Below are positions 36,498 to 45,405 of a stretch of DNA of 64,000 nucleotides, piece by piece. Position numbers and translations under genes: made by a program. The stretch comes from an uncultured Flavobacteriaceae bacterium (GTDB lineage Bacteria; Bacteroidota; Bacteroidia; Flavobacteriales; Flavobacteriaceae), in assembly GCA_947497245.1 (NCBI GenBank), contig CANMFO010000003.1:1-64000 (forward strand). Reading direction: 5' to 3'. Numbering within the stretch: the stretch's first letter is position 1; the number at the start of each line of letters is the position of its first letter. The notes under the pieces are model-generated. The model made no database searches, was not told the origin of the DNA, and worked only from the letters and a program-made list of their open reading frames with translations.

Positions 36498-36867
36498 TAT
36501 CAATGGTATTAAGGAATTTTTTCATCACATGTACTAGGTGCTCTTCCACGGTGTGGTACGGGGGTATTTCCCTTCCAAGATATAAAAATAGGAACGCAAA
36601 AGTACCTTTAGTATTGTTAAAAACAAGCTGTTTGTTCAATCGATAACTTTCTCGGAGCAAGCGTTTGACGCGGTTGCGGTCCACGGCGCTTTTTATACGC
36701 CTTTTGGAAACCGTTACCCCGGTTTGGATCTTGACCCCCTCGGGGAGCTCCGTTTTCAGATAGATTAATTTTATGGGATAGCTCGACACTGATTTCCCCT
36801 CGGAAAACAGACGGTCGATAAGCTTCTTGCTCTTGAGTTTTTCCTTTTTTGGATACGTGAACGACAT
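36490..36867 (-). CDS. rnpA: Ribonuclease P protein component
   Basis: Protein subunit of RNase P, which matures tRNA 5' ends. The 125 residues show the family core: FTYPKKEKLKSKKLIDRLF at the start and the RNR motif region VTVSKRRIKSAVDRNRVKRL followed by LRESYRLNK. ATG 36867 is chosen because MSFTYPKKEKL is the usual beginning; the frame is open further upstream without RnpA-like sequence. The classic rpmH and dnaA neighbours are absent, as is usual for this group, where rnpA is followed by the S41 protease gene (overlap 8 bp). Confidence 0.93.
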   Translation of the reverse strand: MSFTYPKKEKLKSKKLIDRLFSEGKSVSSYPIKLIYLKTELPEGVKIQTGVTVSKRRIKSAVDRNRVKRLLRESYRLNKQLVFNNTKGTFAFLFLYLGREIPPYHTVEEHLVHVMKKFLNTIDNE

Positions 36868-36987
36868 CGTGCCGTAAAAGTAAACATAATACCTGTTGCC
36901 TGGGTGTATGACTTTGGTCATAGTGCTCGGCCGTTCAAATCGATAAATTGGTCCGTATTGCCGATTGAAACCTTTTAAACCAGTATT

Positions 36988-38832
36988 ATGGGAGAGTTGA
37001 ACGTAAAAGCATTGAACAATGTAACGGAAAAGGCCCAATATATCCGTCAGCTCCTGGCCGATATTGAACTGCTTGAGCAAATGCTCGGGCAGGGGGTGTT
37101 CGAGAAAACACCTGTTCGAATGGGCGCGGAGCAGGAGTTTTGCCTTGTCGATGAGGCGTGGGAGCCCTCCCCCGGTGCCATGAAGGTGCTGAAGAAGCTC
37201 AAGGCCCCGAACTACACCACGGAACTGGCGCTGTACAATATGGAGATAAACCTGGATCCGTTGGAACTTGGGGGGGATTGTTTTTCAAAAATGCACGCCC
37301 AACTGGACGCCCTATTGGCAGAGGCCAGGCAAGCCGCCGCGGACAGCGGCCTAAAAATTGTCTTAACGGGCATTCTCCCCACGATCGACAAAAGCCATTT
37401 GAGCATCGAATATATGACACCGCTCCGAAGGTACCAATCATTGGATACTATGGTAAGGAAGCTGCGGGGCGAGGATATTGAACTGCATATCAAGGGGGTC
37501 GATGAAATCAACATTCACCACGATTCCATCCTTTTCGAGGGGTGCAACACCAGCTTTCAGTCCCATTTGCAGATTGATCCGGACGATTTTGTGGATACCT
37601 ACAACTGGGCACAGGCCATTGCCGGACCCGTTCTTTCCATAGGTGCCAACTCGCCCCTTTTGATCGGTCGTGAATTATGGCAAGAGACCCGGATCGCGTT
37701 GTTTACGCAAAGTGTGGACACCCGGGCAAGCACCTATATGCTCAATGAACGGGAGGCAAGGGTAGGTTTTGGCCATGCCTGGGCAAAGGGATCGGTCGCG
37801 GATTATTTCAAGGACTGTATCGTCGGGTTCAAAAGTCTGTTGACGACCGATTTTGAGGAAACGGACCGCCCGGACCATGGCAGCGCGCCCAAATTAAAGG
37901 CGCTTTCCCTCCATGGAGGCACGGTCTACCGATGGAACCGGGTATGCTACGGTCTTACGGGTAACAAGCCCCATATCAGGATTGAAAACCGATATTTGCC
38001 CTCAGGCCCCACAACTACCGACGAAATAGCCAATATGATGTTCTGGATCGGTTTGATGAAGGGGAGGTCCAAAATGTATGACGCCATCGATTCAAAAATG
38101 GACTTCAAGGACGTCAAAAGCAATTTCTACATGGCCGCGCGCTATGGCACGGCAGCACAGTTCTATTGGAACGGCAGGTTATGGCCTTGCCAAGAACTAT
38201 TGCTCGACCACCTGTTGCCAATGGCCTACAGAGGACTGTACGCCATGGACATTTTACCGAAGGATGCGGAGTACTATCTTTCAGTGATCGAAAATCGCAT
38301 CAAAACAAGGAACGGGGCCCGCTGGACGGTAGAAAGTTACCGAAAGCTCAAGAACCGGTACAAACCGCCCGAGGCCCTTAGGATCCTGACCGCTGCCATG
38401 TACGATCGCGAGCGAAAGGGATATACCGTCGATGCCTGGGAACCGCCACGGGGAGATGAGATCAACCGGGACCCTGGAAACAAAAAGGTCCGTCAACTGA
38501 TGAATACCAAGACAATTACCGCACAGCAGGACGACAGTGCGGAACTGGTTCTCAAAATGATGCATTGGAAGAATATCCATCACGTTCCCATCTTGGACAT
38601 GCGCTCAGATTTGGTGGGACTGCTTACCTGGACCGATGTAGCGCAGTACCTGGACAACCCTAAAAAAAGCTCAAGTAGCATCAAAAGCATCATGAAGACG
38701 GAACTGATCACTGTGGCGCCCGACACCGGGGTCGGTGAGGCACGTCATTTGATGCGATCAAAGAAGATCAACTGCCTGCCCGTAGTGGACGGCAATACCC
38801 TGTTGGGCATTATTACCTCAAACGACCTATAA
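36988..38832 (+). CDS. Glutamate-cysteine ligase (GCS2)-like protein fused to two CBS domains
   Basis: A 614-residue fusion. Residues about 40-420 are a GCS2-type glutamate-amine ligase fold: VRMGAEQEFCLVDE (metal/glutamate-binding Glu pair), YNMEINLDPLELGG and HIRIENRYLPSGPTTTDE. Residues about 495-614 form a CBS pair (RQLMNTKTITAQQDDSAELV ... IHHVPILDMRSDLVGLLTW; IKSIMKTELITVAPDTG ... INCLPVVDGNTLLGIITS), which normally binds adenine nucleotides and so may sense energy charge. True glutathione synthesis is doubtful, as no glutathione synthetase is nearby; another gamma-glutamyl amide is possible. The aspartoacylase-like gene starts 3 bp after the stop. Confidence 0.88.
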   Translation: MGELNVKALNNVTEKAQYIRQLLADIELLEQMLGQGVFEKTPVRMGAEQEFCLVDEAWEPSPGAMKVLKKLKAPNYTTELALYNMEINLDPLELGGDCFSKMHAQLDALLAEARQAAADSGLKIVLTGILPTIDKSHLSIEYMTPLRRYQSLDTMVRKLRGEDIELHIKGVDEINIHHDSILFEGCNTSFQSHLQIDPDDFVDTYNWAQAIAGPVLSIGANSPLLIGRELWQETRIALFTQSVDTRASTYMLNEREARVGFGHAWAKGSVADYFKDCIVGFKSLLTTDFEETDRPDHGSAPKLKALSLHGGTVYRWNRVCYGLTGNKPHIRIENRYLPSGPTTTDEIANMMFWIGLMKGRSKMYDAIDSKMDFKDVKSNFYMAARYGTAAQFYWNGRLWPCQELLLDHLLPMAYRGLYAMDILPKDAEYYLSVIENRIKTRNGARWTVESYRKLKNRYKPPEALRILTAAMYDRERKGYTVDAWEPPRGDEINRDPGNKKVRQLMNTKTITAQQDDSAELVLKMMHWKNIHHVPILDMRSDLVGLLTWTDVAQYLDNPKKSSSSIKSIMKTELITVAPDTGVGEARHLMRSKKINCLPVVDGNTLLGIITSNDL

Positions 38833-38835
38833 CCT

Positions 38836-40137
38836 ATGGCCGAAAGTACAATGACGTCCCCCATACCCAAACGGCCGGACAGACGGGTGGGCCATATGCA
38901 AGGAAGCGAAAACGGCCCTACATTGGTTTTTTTCGCAGGGATCCATGGAAATGAAATGGCCGGTGTAAAAGCCATGGAACGCGTTTTTGAAGCGCTACGG
39001 CCCCATTCCGGCCACCTTAAGGGAACCTTGATAGGCTTTCGGGGCAACATTCCCGCCCAGCGGGCAGGGAAGCGGTTTTTGGAACATGATCTGAACCGCC
39101 TTTGGACCCATGACAATGTGGAATCGATCATGGCCAAATTGCCTTCGGCCCGAAGCATTGAAGAACGGGAACTTGTAGAGCTGTACCAGGAGCTGTCCCA
39201 ATTGCTGGCCACCCAGTCACCCCCGTTTTATTTTATCGACTTTCATACCACATCGAGCAAGACCCTTCCGTTCATTACCATAAATGATGCCCTGATCAAT
39301 CGGAGTTTTTCCAGATTTTTCCCGGTTCCCACTATCCTGGGCATCGAAGAATACCTTGAGGGCCCTCTACTAAGTTATATGAACCAAAAGGGGTATGTGT
39401 CCCTGGGGTTTGAATCGGGCCAGCACAATGCAGGGGATTCAATAGAGAACAGTATTGCCTTTATGTGGCTTGCGCTCATATGTTCCGGGCTCTTGCACGA
39501 AAATGATGTGCCCGGGCCCGGACTTGGAGCGCATTTCCGACAACTCCAAAGGGCCGCGAAGGGCAATGCCCACTTTTATGAGGTGACATACCGCCATAGT
39601 CTGGCAAATAGGGACCGGTTCAAAATGGTTCCCGGACTGGAAAGTTTTCAGGAATTGCGCAAGGGGACGCTTATCGGATTTCATGATCGGCAGGAGATAA
39701 AGACAAAAAAAGATACCATTATCTTTATGCCCCTGTACCAGCAGCAGGGAGAGGAAGGGTTTTTTCTGATAAAAGGCATTCCCTCCTGGGCGTTGAGGGC
39801 ATCCGTTTTTTTGAGAAAAATACGGATGGAGACCTTCCTTACGCTGTTGCCCGGGATCTCATGGAGCGATGGCGGTAAAGAGCGACTTCTTGTAAATACT
39901 TCCATCGCACGTTTTTTGGCCAAGTCTTTTTTTCACCTTTTGGGCTATCGAAATAGGACGATCGATGCGGACCATAGGGTGATGCACAATCGCGAACGGC
40001 AGGCCAAGAACCATATGTACCGAAAGGAATGGTGGTTCGGATCTAGTCTTTTAAAGGTTGGGAAACCTTCTGCCAGACGTTGTTCTCCGCATTCACATCG
40101 GCCATTAGCTCCGAGGGGTCGATCATTACGCCCTTGA
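38836..40137 (+). CDS. Succinylglutamate desuccinylase/aspartoacylase family zinc hydrolase
   Basis: A zinc carboxypeptidase-fold amidase of the AstE/AspA family, 433 residues. Zinc ligands are His37 and Glu40 (FAGIHGNEMAG) and His137 (FIDFHTTSS); EHDLNRLW supplies the substrate-binding Asn-Arg, and SLGFESGQHN the catalytic Glu region. Residues from about 230 form the extra beta domain (FKMVPGLESFQELRKGTLIG). It starts 3 bp after the GCS2-CBS gene, so it is translationally linked, and it probably cleaves an acyl-amino acid or the amide that enzyme makes. The last ~31 residues are encoded antisense to the end of the M1 peptidase gene and look unlike the family, as if the original stop was lost. 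Confidence 0.87.
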   Translation: MAESTMTSPIPKRPDRRVGHMQGSENGPTLVFFAGIHGNEMAGVKAMERVFEALRPHSGHLKGTLIGFRGNIPAQRAGKRFLEHDLNRLWTHDNVESIMAKLPSARSIEERELVELYQELSQLLATQSPPFYFIDFHTTSSKTLPFITINDALINRSFSRFFPVPTILGIEEYLEGPLLSYMNQKGYVSLGFESGQHNAGDSIENSIAFMWLALICSGLLHENDVPGPGLGAHFRQLQRAAKGNAHFYEVTYRHSLANRDRFKMVPGLESFQELRKGTLIGFHDRQEIKTKKDTIIFMPLYQQQGEEGFFLIKGIPSWALRASVFLRKIRMETFLTLLPGISWSDGGKERLLVNTSIARFLAKSFFHLLGYRNRTIDADHRVMHNRERQAKNHMYRKEWWFGSSLLKVGKPSARRCSPHSHRPLAPRGRSLRP

Positions 40138-41926
40138 TACTTTCCAACGGCCTATCCACTGTAAAGGAATAGGTTTTGGAGGCCCAGGGCCAATCTTCAA
40201 GGACCGTTCTTTTCAGATGGGGGTACGGATTGTCCTTTTCGCCCCGCATCATCCGCAACGGTGCATAGAAGGTTTCTTGGGTACCGTCTTCATAAACCAC
40301 CAAAATATCCAAGGGCATGGGCATTAGACCGTTTCGGACCAGGCGGATGTTTGTGTTTTCGCCGTCCGCCGACACCCCTTCAATACCGTAGTCGATGGTA
40401 TTGGTGGTCTGGGTCCAGTCGGTAAGGTACCAGTCCAATTCCATCCCGGACACCTTTTCCGCACTTCTTTTGATGTCGTTCGGAACCGGGTGCTTGAACT
40501 TGAAATCATTGTAGTATTTCCTAAGGGATTCCATTAATTTGTCCTGCCCGATGACATAGCCCAACTGTGACAAAAAAACAGCGCCCTTGCTATAGGCCGA
40601 TATGCCGTAGGCGAAATTCATGTCATAGCGGTCGGCATGGGTGGTCTGCGGTTGTTCCCTACCAGAAAGGGCCAGGTTGTAATAGCCCTTATAACTGTTT
40701 TCAAAAGGATTGGGCTTTTTGGCGCCCAGGATCTCATTTTTACAAAGGCTGGAGATGAAACTGGCAAAACCTTCGTCCATCCATTCGTGCTTGGCCTCGT
40801 TGGTGGCAAGGACATGCTGAAACCAGGAATGGGCAAGTTCATGGATCATGGTACCTTGCAATCCCCCCAATTTTTTTCCTCCGGTGATCAAGGTGCCCAT
40901 GGCGTATTCCATACCGCCGTCCCCTCCTTGAATGACCGAATATTGCTTGTACGGATAGGGTCCGACATTTTTGTTGAAAAAGGTCATTGCATCGGCCGTG
41001 GTGGGCTGCACTTTTTTCCAGTTTTCGATGATTTCGGGGTCGTTCTTATAGAAAAAATGGAGAGTAGGTCCATTTTCCATGGCAAGCGTATCGTGAATGT
41101 AATCGGGATCGGCGGCCCACATAAAATCATGTACCATGGGAGCTTTGAAATGCCATGTAAGCGTTTTTCCCTTTTCCCTTTTGACCGTTGAACCCGGAGC
41201 CTCGTATCCATGACCGATCTCTTGGGGGTTTTGGAGATAGCCGCTCCCACCAACGGTATAGTTCTTGTCAAGGGTCAGTTTCACGTCAAAATTCCCCCAG
41301 ACCCCATGGAACTCACGGGCAATGTAGGGATCGGCATGCCAGCCCTCAAAATCGTATTCCGCCAATTTGGGGTACCACTGGCTCATTGAGAGTGCGACGC
41401 CGTCCGCATTGTTTCGACCCGACCGGCGTACCTGGACAGGAACTTGACCATTGAATTCCATGTCAAAGATGGTCTTTCCCCCAGGGGCAATGGGCTTGGC
41501 CAAATCGACCACTAGCACTGTGCCTTCTTCCATTACCACGACCTCTTGTCCATCCTGTTTCAAGGAGGTTGCGCGCAAATATCCTTGCTCGCTTTCGGTC
41601 AAGGAGGCAATGCGGCTCCTTTTTTCATCGGTGACCATTCTTCCGTCTGGATCCGTGATACCTTGAAGGCGCAGATCCATCTCGCTTCCGGGCTGGAAAG
41701 CGTTAAAATACAGATGGTAATAGACCCTTTTCAGGGTGTCCGGGGAATTATTGGTATAGACCAGTTTTTGTGTGCCGGTATATTGAAAGTTTTCCACGTC
41801 CATGTCCACTTCCATCGTATAGTCCACATGTTGCTGCCAATACCCCGTGTTTTGCGCCTCGACAACGCCCACAAAAGCGAGCAGTGCCACCAGTGGTCCT
41901 AAGCGCGACCAATTTTTATACTGCAT
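40043..41926 (-). CDS. Secreted M1 family zinc metallopeptidase
   Basis: An aminopeptidase-like gluzincin of 627 residues with a signal peptide (GPLVALLAFVGVVEAQ). The zinc site is His362-Glu-Leu-Ala-His366 with Glu385 (WMDEGFASF) as third ligand. The exopeptidase motif is GGMEYAMGT instead of the usual GAMEN, common among bacterial M1 relatives of this size. The N-terminal beta domain (about 30-250) contains QKLVYTNNSPDTLKRVYYHL. It is the last gene of a leftward run; the subtilase stop is 6 bp before it. Its final 95 bp overlap the converging aspartoacylase-like gene. Confidence 0.92.
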   Translation of the reverse strand: MQYKNWSRLGPLVALLAFVGVVEAQNTGYWQQHVDYTMEVDMDVENFQYTGTQKLVYTNNSPDTLKRVYYHLYFNAFQPGSEMDLRLQGITDPDGRMVTDEKRSRIASLTESEQGYLRATSLKQDGQEVVVMEEGTVLVVDLAKPIAPGGKTIFDMEFNGQVPVQVRRSGRNNADGVALSMSQWYPKLAEYDFEGWHADPYIAREFHGVWGNFDVKLTLDKNYTVGGSGYLQNPQEIGHGYEAPGSTVKREKGKTLTWHFKAPMVHDFMWAADPDYIHDTLAMENGPTLHFFYKNDPEIIENWKKVQPTTADAMTFFNKNVGPYPYKQYSVIQGGDGGMEYAMGTLITGGKKLGGLQGTMIHELAHSWFQHVLATNEAKHEWMDEGFASFISSLCKNEILGAKKPNPFENSYKGYYNLALSGREQPQTTHADRYDMNFAYGISAYSKGAVFLSQLGYVIGQDKLMESLRKYYNDFKFKHPVPNDIKRSAEKVSGMELDWYLTDWTQTTNTIDYGIEGVSADGENTNIRLVRNGLMPMPLDILVVYEDGTQETFYAPLRMMRGEKDNPYPHLKRTVLEDWPWASKTYSFTVDRPLESIKGVMIDPSELMADVNAENNVWQKVSQPLKD

Positions 41927-41932
41927 GGTATT

Positions 41933-43564
41933 TTATAGTTTTATTTTTCCGTTCTTCACATTTTCGGCCATGATCAGCGCGTTGTAGGCATTGACCATTT
42001 TTCCCGAAGTCGAAATTTTATCGAGGGGGGCGCTCTTGGAGGCATCCCCTCCTAAAATCACCTTCGCTTTGGGCGATAAACCGGAGGCCATAAGAATCCT
42101 TTTTACCTGCGGGGCCGTCAATTTTGGATAATGGGATCGAATCAGGGCCGCGACACCAGCAACCGCTGGAGCTGCCATAGAGGTGCCCGGGGAATATTCA
42201 TAGGTGTTGTTGGGATAGGTCGAATAAATATCGGTCCCCGGGGCAAAAACATCTACGTTTATCTGTCCGTAATTGGAGTATGATGCGACCAATTCCGAAC
42301 CATATTTTGGATCTAGGGCCCCGACGGTAATTACGTTGTCCGCAATTTCGGGGCCATTGTTTACCTGATCATTGGGGAAATTGGGATTGTCCGGGTTGTC
42401 CAAATCGGCACCATCGTTGCCCGCTGCATGAACAAAAAGAACATCATTTTCGGCCGCATATTTTATGGCATCGTATACCCATTGTGCATTTGGTGAGAAC
42501 GATTTTCCAAAACTGCCGTTGATGATCTTGGCCCCGTTGTCCACAGCGTACCGTATGCCAAGGGCAATATCCTTATCGTACTCATCCCCGTTGGGCACGG
42601 CGCGAACACTCATGATCTGAACGTTGTTTGCCACCCCGTTGGCGCCCTTGCCATTGTTTCGTTCGGCCGCAATGATACCGGCGACATGGGTGCCATGGCT
42701 TTCATCTTCCGAAAGGCTCTGTGGGTTGCCGTTTCCATACCCTTTGCTGTTGATATCATATGGGTCATCGCCTACTATTTTACGTCCGTCAAAGTCGACG
42801 TTGTAGTTATAATTGGCCTGGTCCGAAAAATGCTTGATCCCGCTTTTTAGTTGTTTCAAAACTTCCGGAATGCTGTCCTCAAAAGTGTACATCTGCATCA
42901 GCACGCCCACATGCTGTTGCATGGTCTGGTCCTCTGTTTTGATACCGGCAACCTCCTTTTTGGTATAGGTGGTTTTGCCCAGCTCTTTTTTCACGGCCAC
43001 GTCCGCATTCTTAACCGCCTGCAGTATCTGCTCATATTGTTGTTTGTTCTGGACCGCTTTGGCGTAGTCCGCTTCCACTTTGGCCTTGGCCTTGGCCTGC
43101 ATGGCCGGATCGCCCAATTTAAGTTTGACGATACGTGCCGCTTCCAACTGCTCGTTGTACGCCTGGCCCAAAAAGTTGTACCCATGGATGTCGTCCACAT
43201 AGCCATTTTTATCGTCATCCTTGCCATTTCCGGGCTTTTCACCTTTGTTGGTCCAAAGGACATTCTCAAGGTCTTCATGTTTCAGGTCGATGCCCGAATC
43301 CAAAACGGCCACAATGACCTTTTGACCCTTTCTTTTTCCAATGATCTCGGCATAGGCCTTGTCGACGCTCATTCCGGGAATGGTATCCGTAAGGAGGTCC
43401 AAATGCCCCCAATTTTTTTTCTCCGCCTCGGTAAGGTCGGCAATCTTTAGTGGGGTAGTATCTATATTCTCTATTGGGGTTGATACCAGCGCTGTGGCCC
43501 CGCACCCCATGAATAGCAGTGCGGAGAAAGATCCAAAAAGGAATCTGGAAAAATGATTTGTCAT
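41933..43564 (-). CDS. Subtilisin-like (S8) serine protease lipoprotein
   Basis: An exported subtilase of 543 residues with a lipoprotein signal (SALLFMGC). The catalytic triad is Asp89 (VAVLDSGID), His290 (ESHGTHVAG) and Ser462 (SPGTSMAAPAVAG), with the oxyanion Asn in HAAGNDGAD. Between Asp and His lies an insertion of about 150 residues rich in Lys, Ala and Gln (about 130-260), probably coiled-coil, far longer than in subtilisin. There is no long propeptide domain. It sits 15 bp after the propeller lipoprotein gene and 6 bp before the M1 peptidase gene, which suggests these proteins act together on extracellular protein. Confidence 0.93.
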   Translation of the reverse strand: MTNHFSRFLFGSFSALLFMGCGATALVSTPIENIDTTPLKIADLTEAEKKNWGHLDLLTDTIPGMSVDKAYAEIIGKRKGQKVIVAVLDSGIDLKHEDLENVLWTNKGEKPGNGKDDDKNGYVDDIHGYNFLGQAYNEQLEAARIVKLKLGDPAMQAKAKAKVEADYAKAVQNKQQYEQILQAVKNADVAVKKELGKTTYTKKEVAGIKTEDQTMQQHVGVLMQMYTFEDSIPEVLKQLKSGIKHFSDQANYNYNVDFDGRKIVGDDPYDINSKGYGNGNPQSLSEDESHGTHVAGIIAAERNNGKGANGVANNVQIMSVRAVPNGDEYDKDIALGIRYAVDNGAKIINGSFGKSFSPNAQWVYDAIKYAAENDVLFVHAAGNDGADLDNPDNPNFPNDQVNNGPEIADNVITVGALDPKYGSELVASYSNYGQINVDVFAPGTDIYSTYPNNTYEYSPGTSMAAPAVAGVAALIRSHYPKLTAPQVKRILMASGLSPKAKVILGGDASKSAPLDKISTSGKMVNAYNALIMAENVKNGKIKL

Positions 43565-43579
43565 ATAGTAAAAATTAAG

Positions 43580-44485
43580 TTAGTGCAAACTTTTGTAAAA
43601 GGCCCCGGGATACGGTGCCGTAAAACTTTCGAAACAGCCCCTGTCCGCCATGGTCACAAAGCAGGTTTTACCGTTTTCGCCCCCAAAGGTAATGTTGGAG
43701 GGTTTTTTGCCCTTTAATGCGATTTCGTCAATAACTTTTTTGTCCGGGGCGATGATGACCACTGTTCCCTTATCGTACCGTGTAATGTATAGATTTCCCT
43801 CCGAATCGCAGCGCATACCGTCCATGCCAAAGTCGTCGAACGCCAGGAAGAGCCTTTTGTTGGAGACGCCCCCGTCCGGATCGATATCATACTGCCATAC
43901 GTTGCGCTGTACCGATTCGTTTACGTACAACTTTTTTCCGTCAGGACTCACCTCAATACCGTTCGTGGTTCCCATATTCTCTTCCAAAAGCACAATTTCC
44001 CGAGATTTATTGACCATCCAAATACGGCCCGTACCCTCTTTCCAATTGGGATCGCTCAGATAGATCAGGCCGTTCGGGGCGATGGTAAGATCATTGGGCT
44101 GGCTCATTTCCGGATGGTGCGCCCAGACCTCGGGCACCTGGGTACCTTTTTTGACCTGGTAGACATTGTGCCCAACATAGTCGGCAATGTACATATTGCC
44201 CTCAGAATCGAACCGAATGCCATTGCCCACACTGCCTTCGGGAAGTTTGAGGAAGATTTTGCCGTTTCCCTCCTTGTCGACCGCTCCTATGGTCCCCTCT
44301 TCTTGAAAGTTGACGGCGTATAGTTTGCCGTCAGGGTCCACTGCCGGACCCTCAATGCCTTTGGTGAAGGCAAATTCTGGAGAAAAATCTGAACTTTGAG
44401 CCTGCTGCGCCCTGCACGCCATATACAGGCCCACAAAACAAATACCGATCAGTATTTTATAGGTTGAACTAGCGGAACAATTCAT
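43580..44485 (-). CDS. SMP-30/NHL-type beta-propeller lipoprotein
   Basis: A 301-residue exported six-bladed propeller of the SMP-30/gluconolactonase type. Starting at ATG 44485 it has a lipoprotein-like signal (CFVGLYMAC). Blade motifs include GNGIRFDSEGNMYIADYVG, QPNDLTIAPNGLIYLSDPNW, TTNGIEVSPDGKKLYVNES and DGMRCDSEGNLYITRYDKG, with the Asn and Asp metal ligands kept, so lactonase activity is possible. It overlaps the 3' end of the MBL hydrolase gene by 17 bp. The frame is open 27 codons further upstream, but those lie inside that gene. Confidence 0.87.
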   Translation of the reverse strand: MNCSASSTYKILIGICFVGLYMACRAQQAQSSDFSPEFAFTKGIEGPAVDPDGKLYAVNFQEEGTIGAVDKEGNGKIFLKLPEGSVGNGIRFDSEGNMYIADYVGHNVYQVKKGTQVPEVWAHHPEMSQPNDLTIAPNGLIYLSDPNWKEGTGRIWMVNKSREIVLLEENMGTTNGIEVSPDGKKLYVNESVQRNVWQYDIDPDGGVSNKRLFLAFDDFGMDGMRCDSEGNLYITRYDKGTVVIIAPDKKVIDEIALKGKKPSNITFGGENGKTCFVTMADRGCFESFTAPYPGAFYKSLH

Positions 44486-45329
44486 CGAATGTATATATTT
44501 CGTTAAGCCGAACTCCTTTTTCGGTGCGTTGCAAGGTACAAATTTCGTTATTTGCATCATGTTCATAAAACAAATAGTGCCCTTTCTCGACAGCCTGTCC
44601 CAAAAAGGCCTCCTTTTCCGTGAGTGTCAGCAGGGGCCTCGTGTCATAGCCCATAATATACGGCAACGGAATATGGCCCACTGTAGGGATCAGGTCGGCA
44701 ACAAAAACCAGGGTCTTCCCCTTGTAATGGATATGGGGCAGCATCTGTTTTTCGGTATGGCCATCTACAAATAGAATGCCGAACCCAAGTTCGGAATGGG
44801 GAACAAATGCTCCATCTTCCTTGGAAACAAAACGCAACTGCCCACTTTCCTGCATCGGAAGGAGGTTTTCCCTTAAAAAAGAGGCTTTTTCCCTATTGTT
44901 GGGGTGGGTTGCCCACTTCCAATGATTTTCGTTCGTCCAAAAGACGGCATTTTTAAAGGCAGGTTCGTAGCCCGTCCGGTCCCTGTTCCATTGGATGCTT
45001 CCCCCGCAATGGTCAAAGTGGAGATGGGTCATGAAAACATCAGTAATGTCATCTCGATGAAAACCATGTTTTTTTAGGGAACCATCCAGTGTATGGTCTC
45101 CCCAACGGTGGTAATGGCCGAAAAATTTGTCGGACTGTTTGTTGCCCAAACCGGTGTCGATCAGGATCAACCTTTGCCCGTCCTCGATCAAAAGGCATCT
45201 TGCCGCAATATCGATGAGGTTATTGGCATCGGCAGGGTTCGTCCGGTTCCAGATCGTTTTGGGCACCGCACCGAACATGGCACCTCCGTCCAGTTTAAAA
45301 TTTCCGGTTTCTATGGGGTAAAGGGTCAT
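44469..45329 (-). CDS. Metallo-beta-lactamase fold hydrolase
   Basis: A 286-residue cytoplasmic hydrolase of the MBL superfamily. The zinc motif is THLHFDHCGG (His102, His104, Asp106, His107), with further ligands in LFVDGHTEKQ (His) and VFVADLIP (Asp). The overall pattern resembles the AHL-lactonase/YtnP group, so an ester or lactone substrate is plausible; quorum quenching cannot be claimed from sequence. It is the first gene of a leftward run with the propeller lipoprotein, subtilase and M1 peptidase. Confidence 0.88.
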   Translation of the reverse strand: MTLYPIETGNFKLDGGAMFGAVPKTIWNRTNPADANNLIDIAARCLLIEDGQRLILIDTGLGNKQSDKFFGHYHRWGDHTLDGSLKKHGFHRDDITDVFMTHLHFDHCGGSIQWNRDRTGYEPAFKNAVFWTNENHWKWATHPNNREKASFLRENLLPMQESGQLRFVSKEDGAFVPHSELGFGILFVDGHTEKQMLPHIHYKGKTLVFVADLIPTVGHIPLPYIMGYDTRPLLTLTEKEAFLGQAVEKGHYLFYEHDANNEICTLQRTEKGVRLNEIYTFDELFR

Positions 45330-45405
45330 TCAAATAGTACTATGAAGTTGCAAAATAAGAAAAGCATCAGGGATACGGGACCCGCTTTTGCCTTTTTTTA
45401 ACAAA

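Noticed and set aside
36490-36867. rnpA as a marker of the chromosomal origin
   Set aside because: The classic rpmH-rnpA-dnaA linkage is absent; the neighbours are an S41 protease gene and a GCS2-CBS gene, so rnpA gives no support for an origin here.
44469-45329. Calling the MBL protein a quorum-quenching AHL lactonase
   Set aside because: The HxHxDH motif and general layout are shared by many hydrolases; nothing in the sequence or neighbourhood points to acyl-homoserine lactones.
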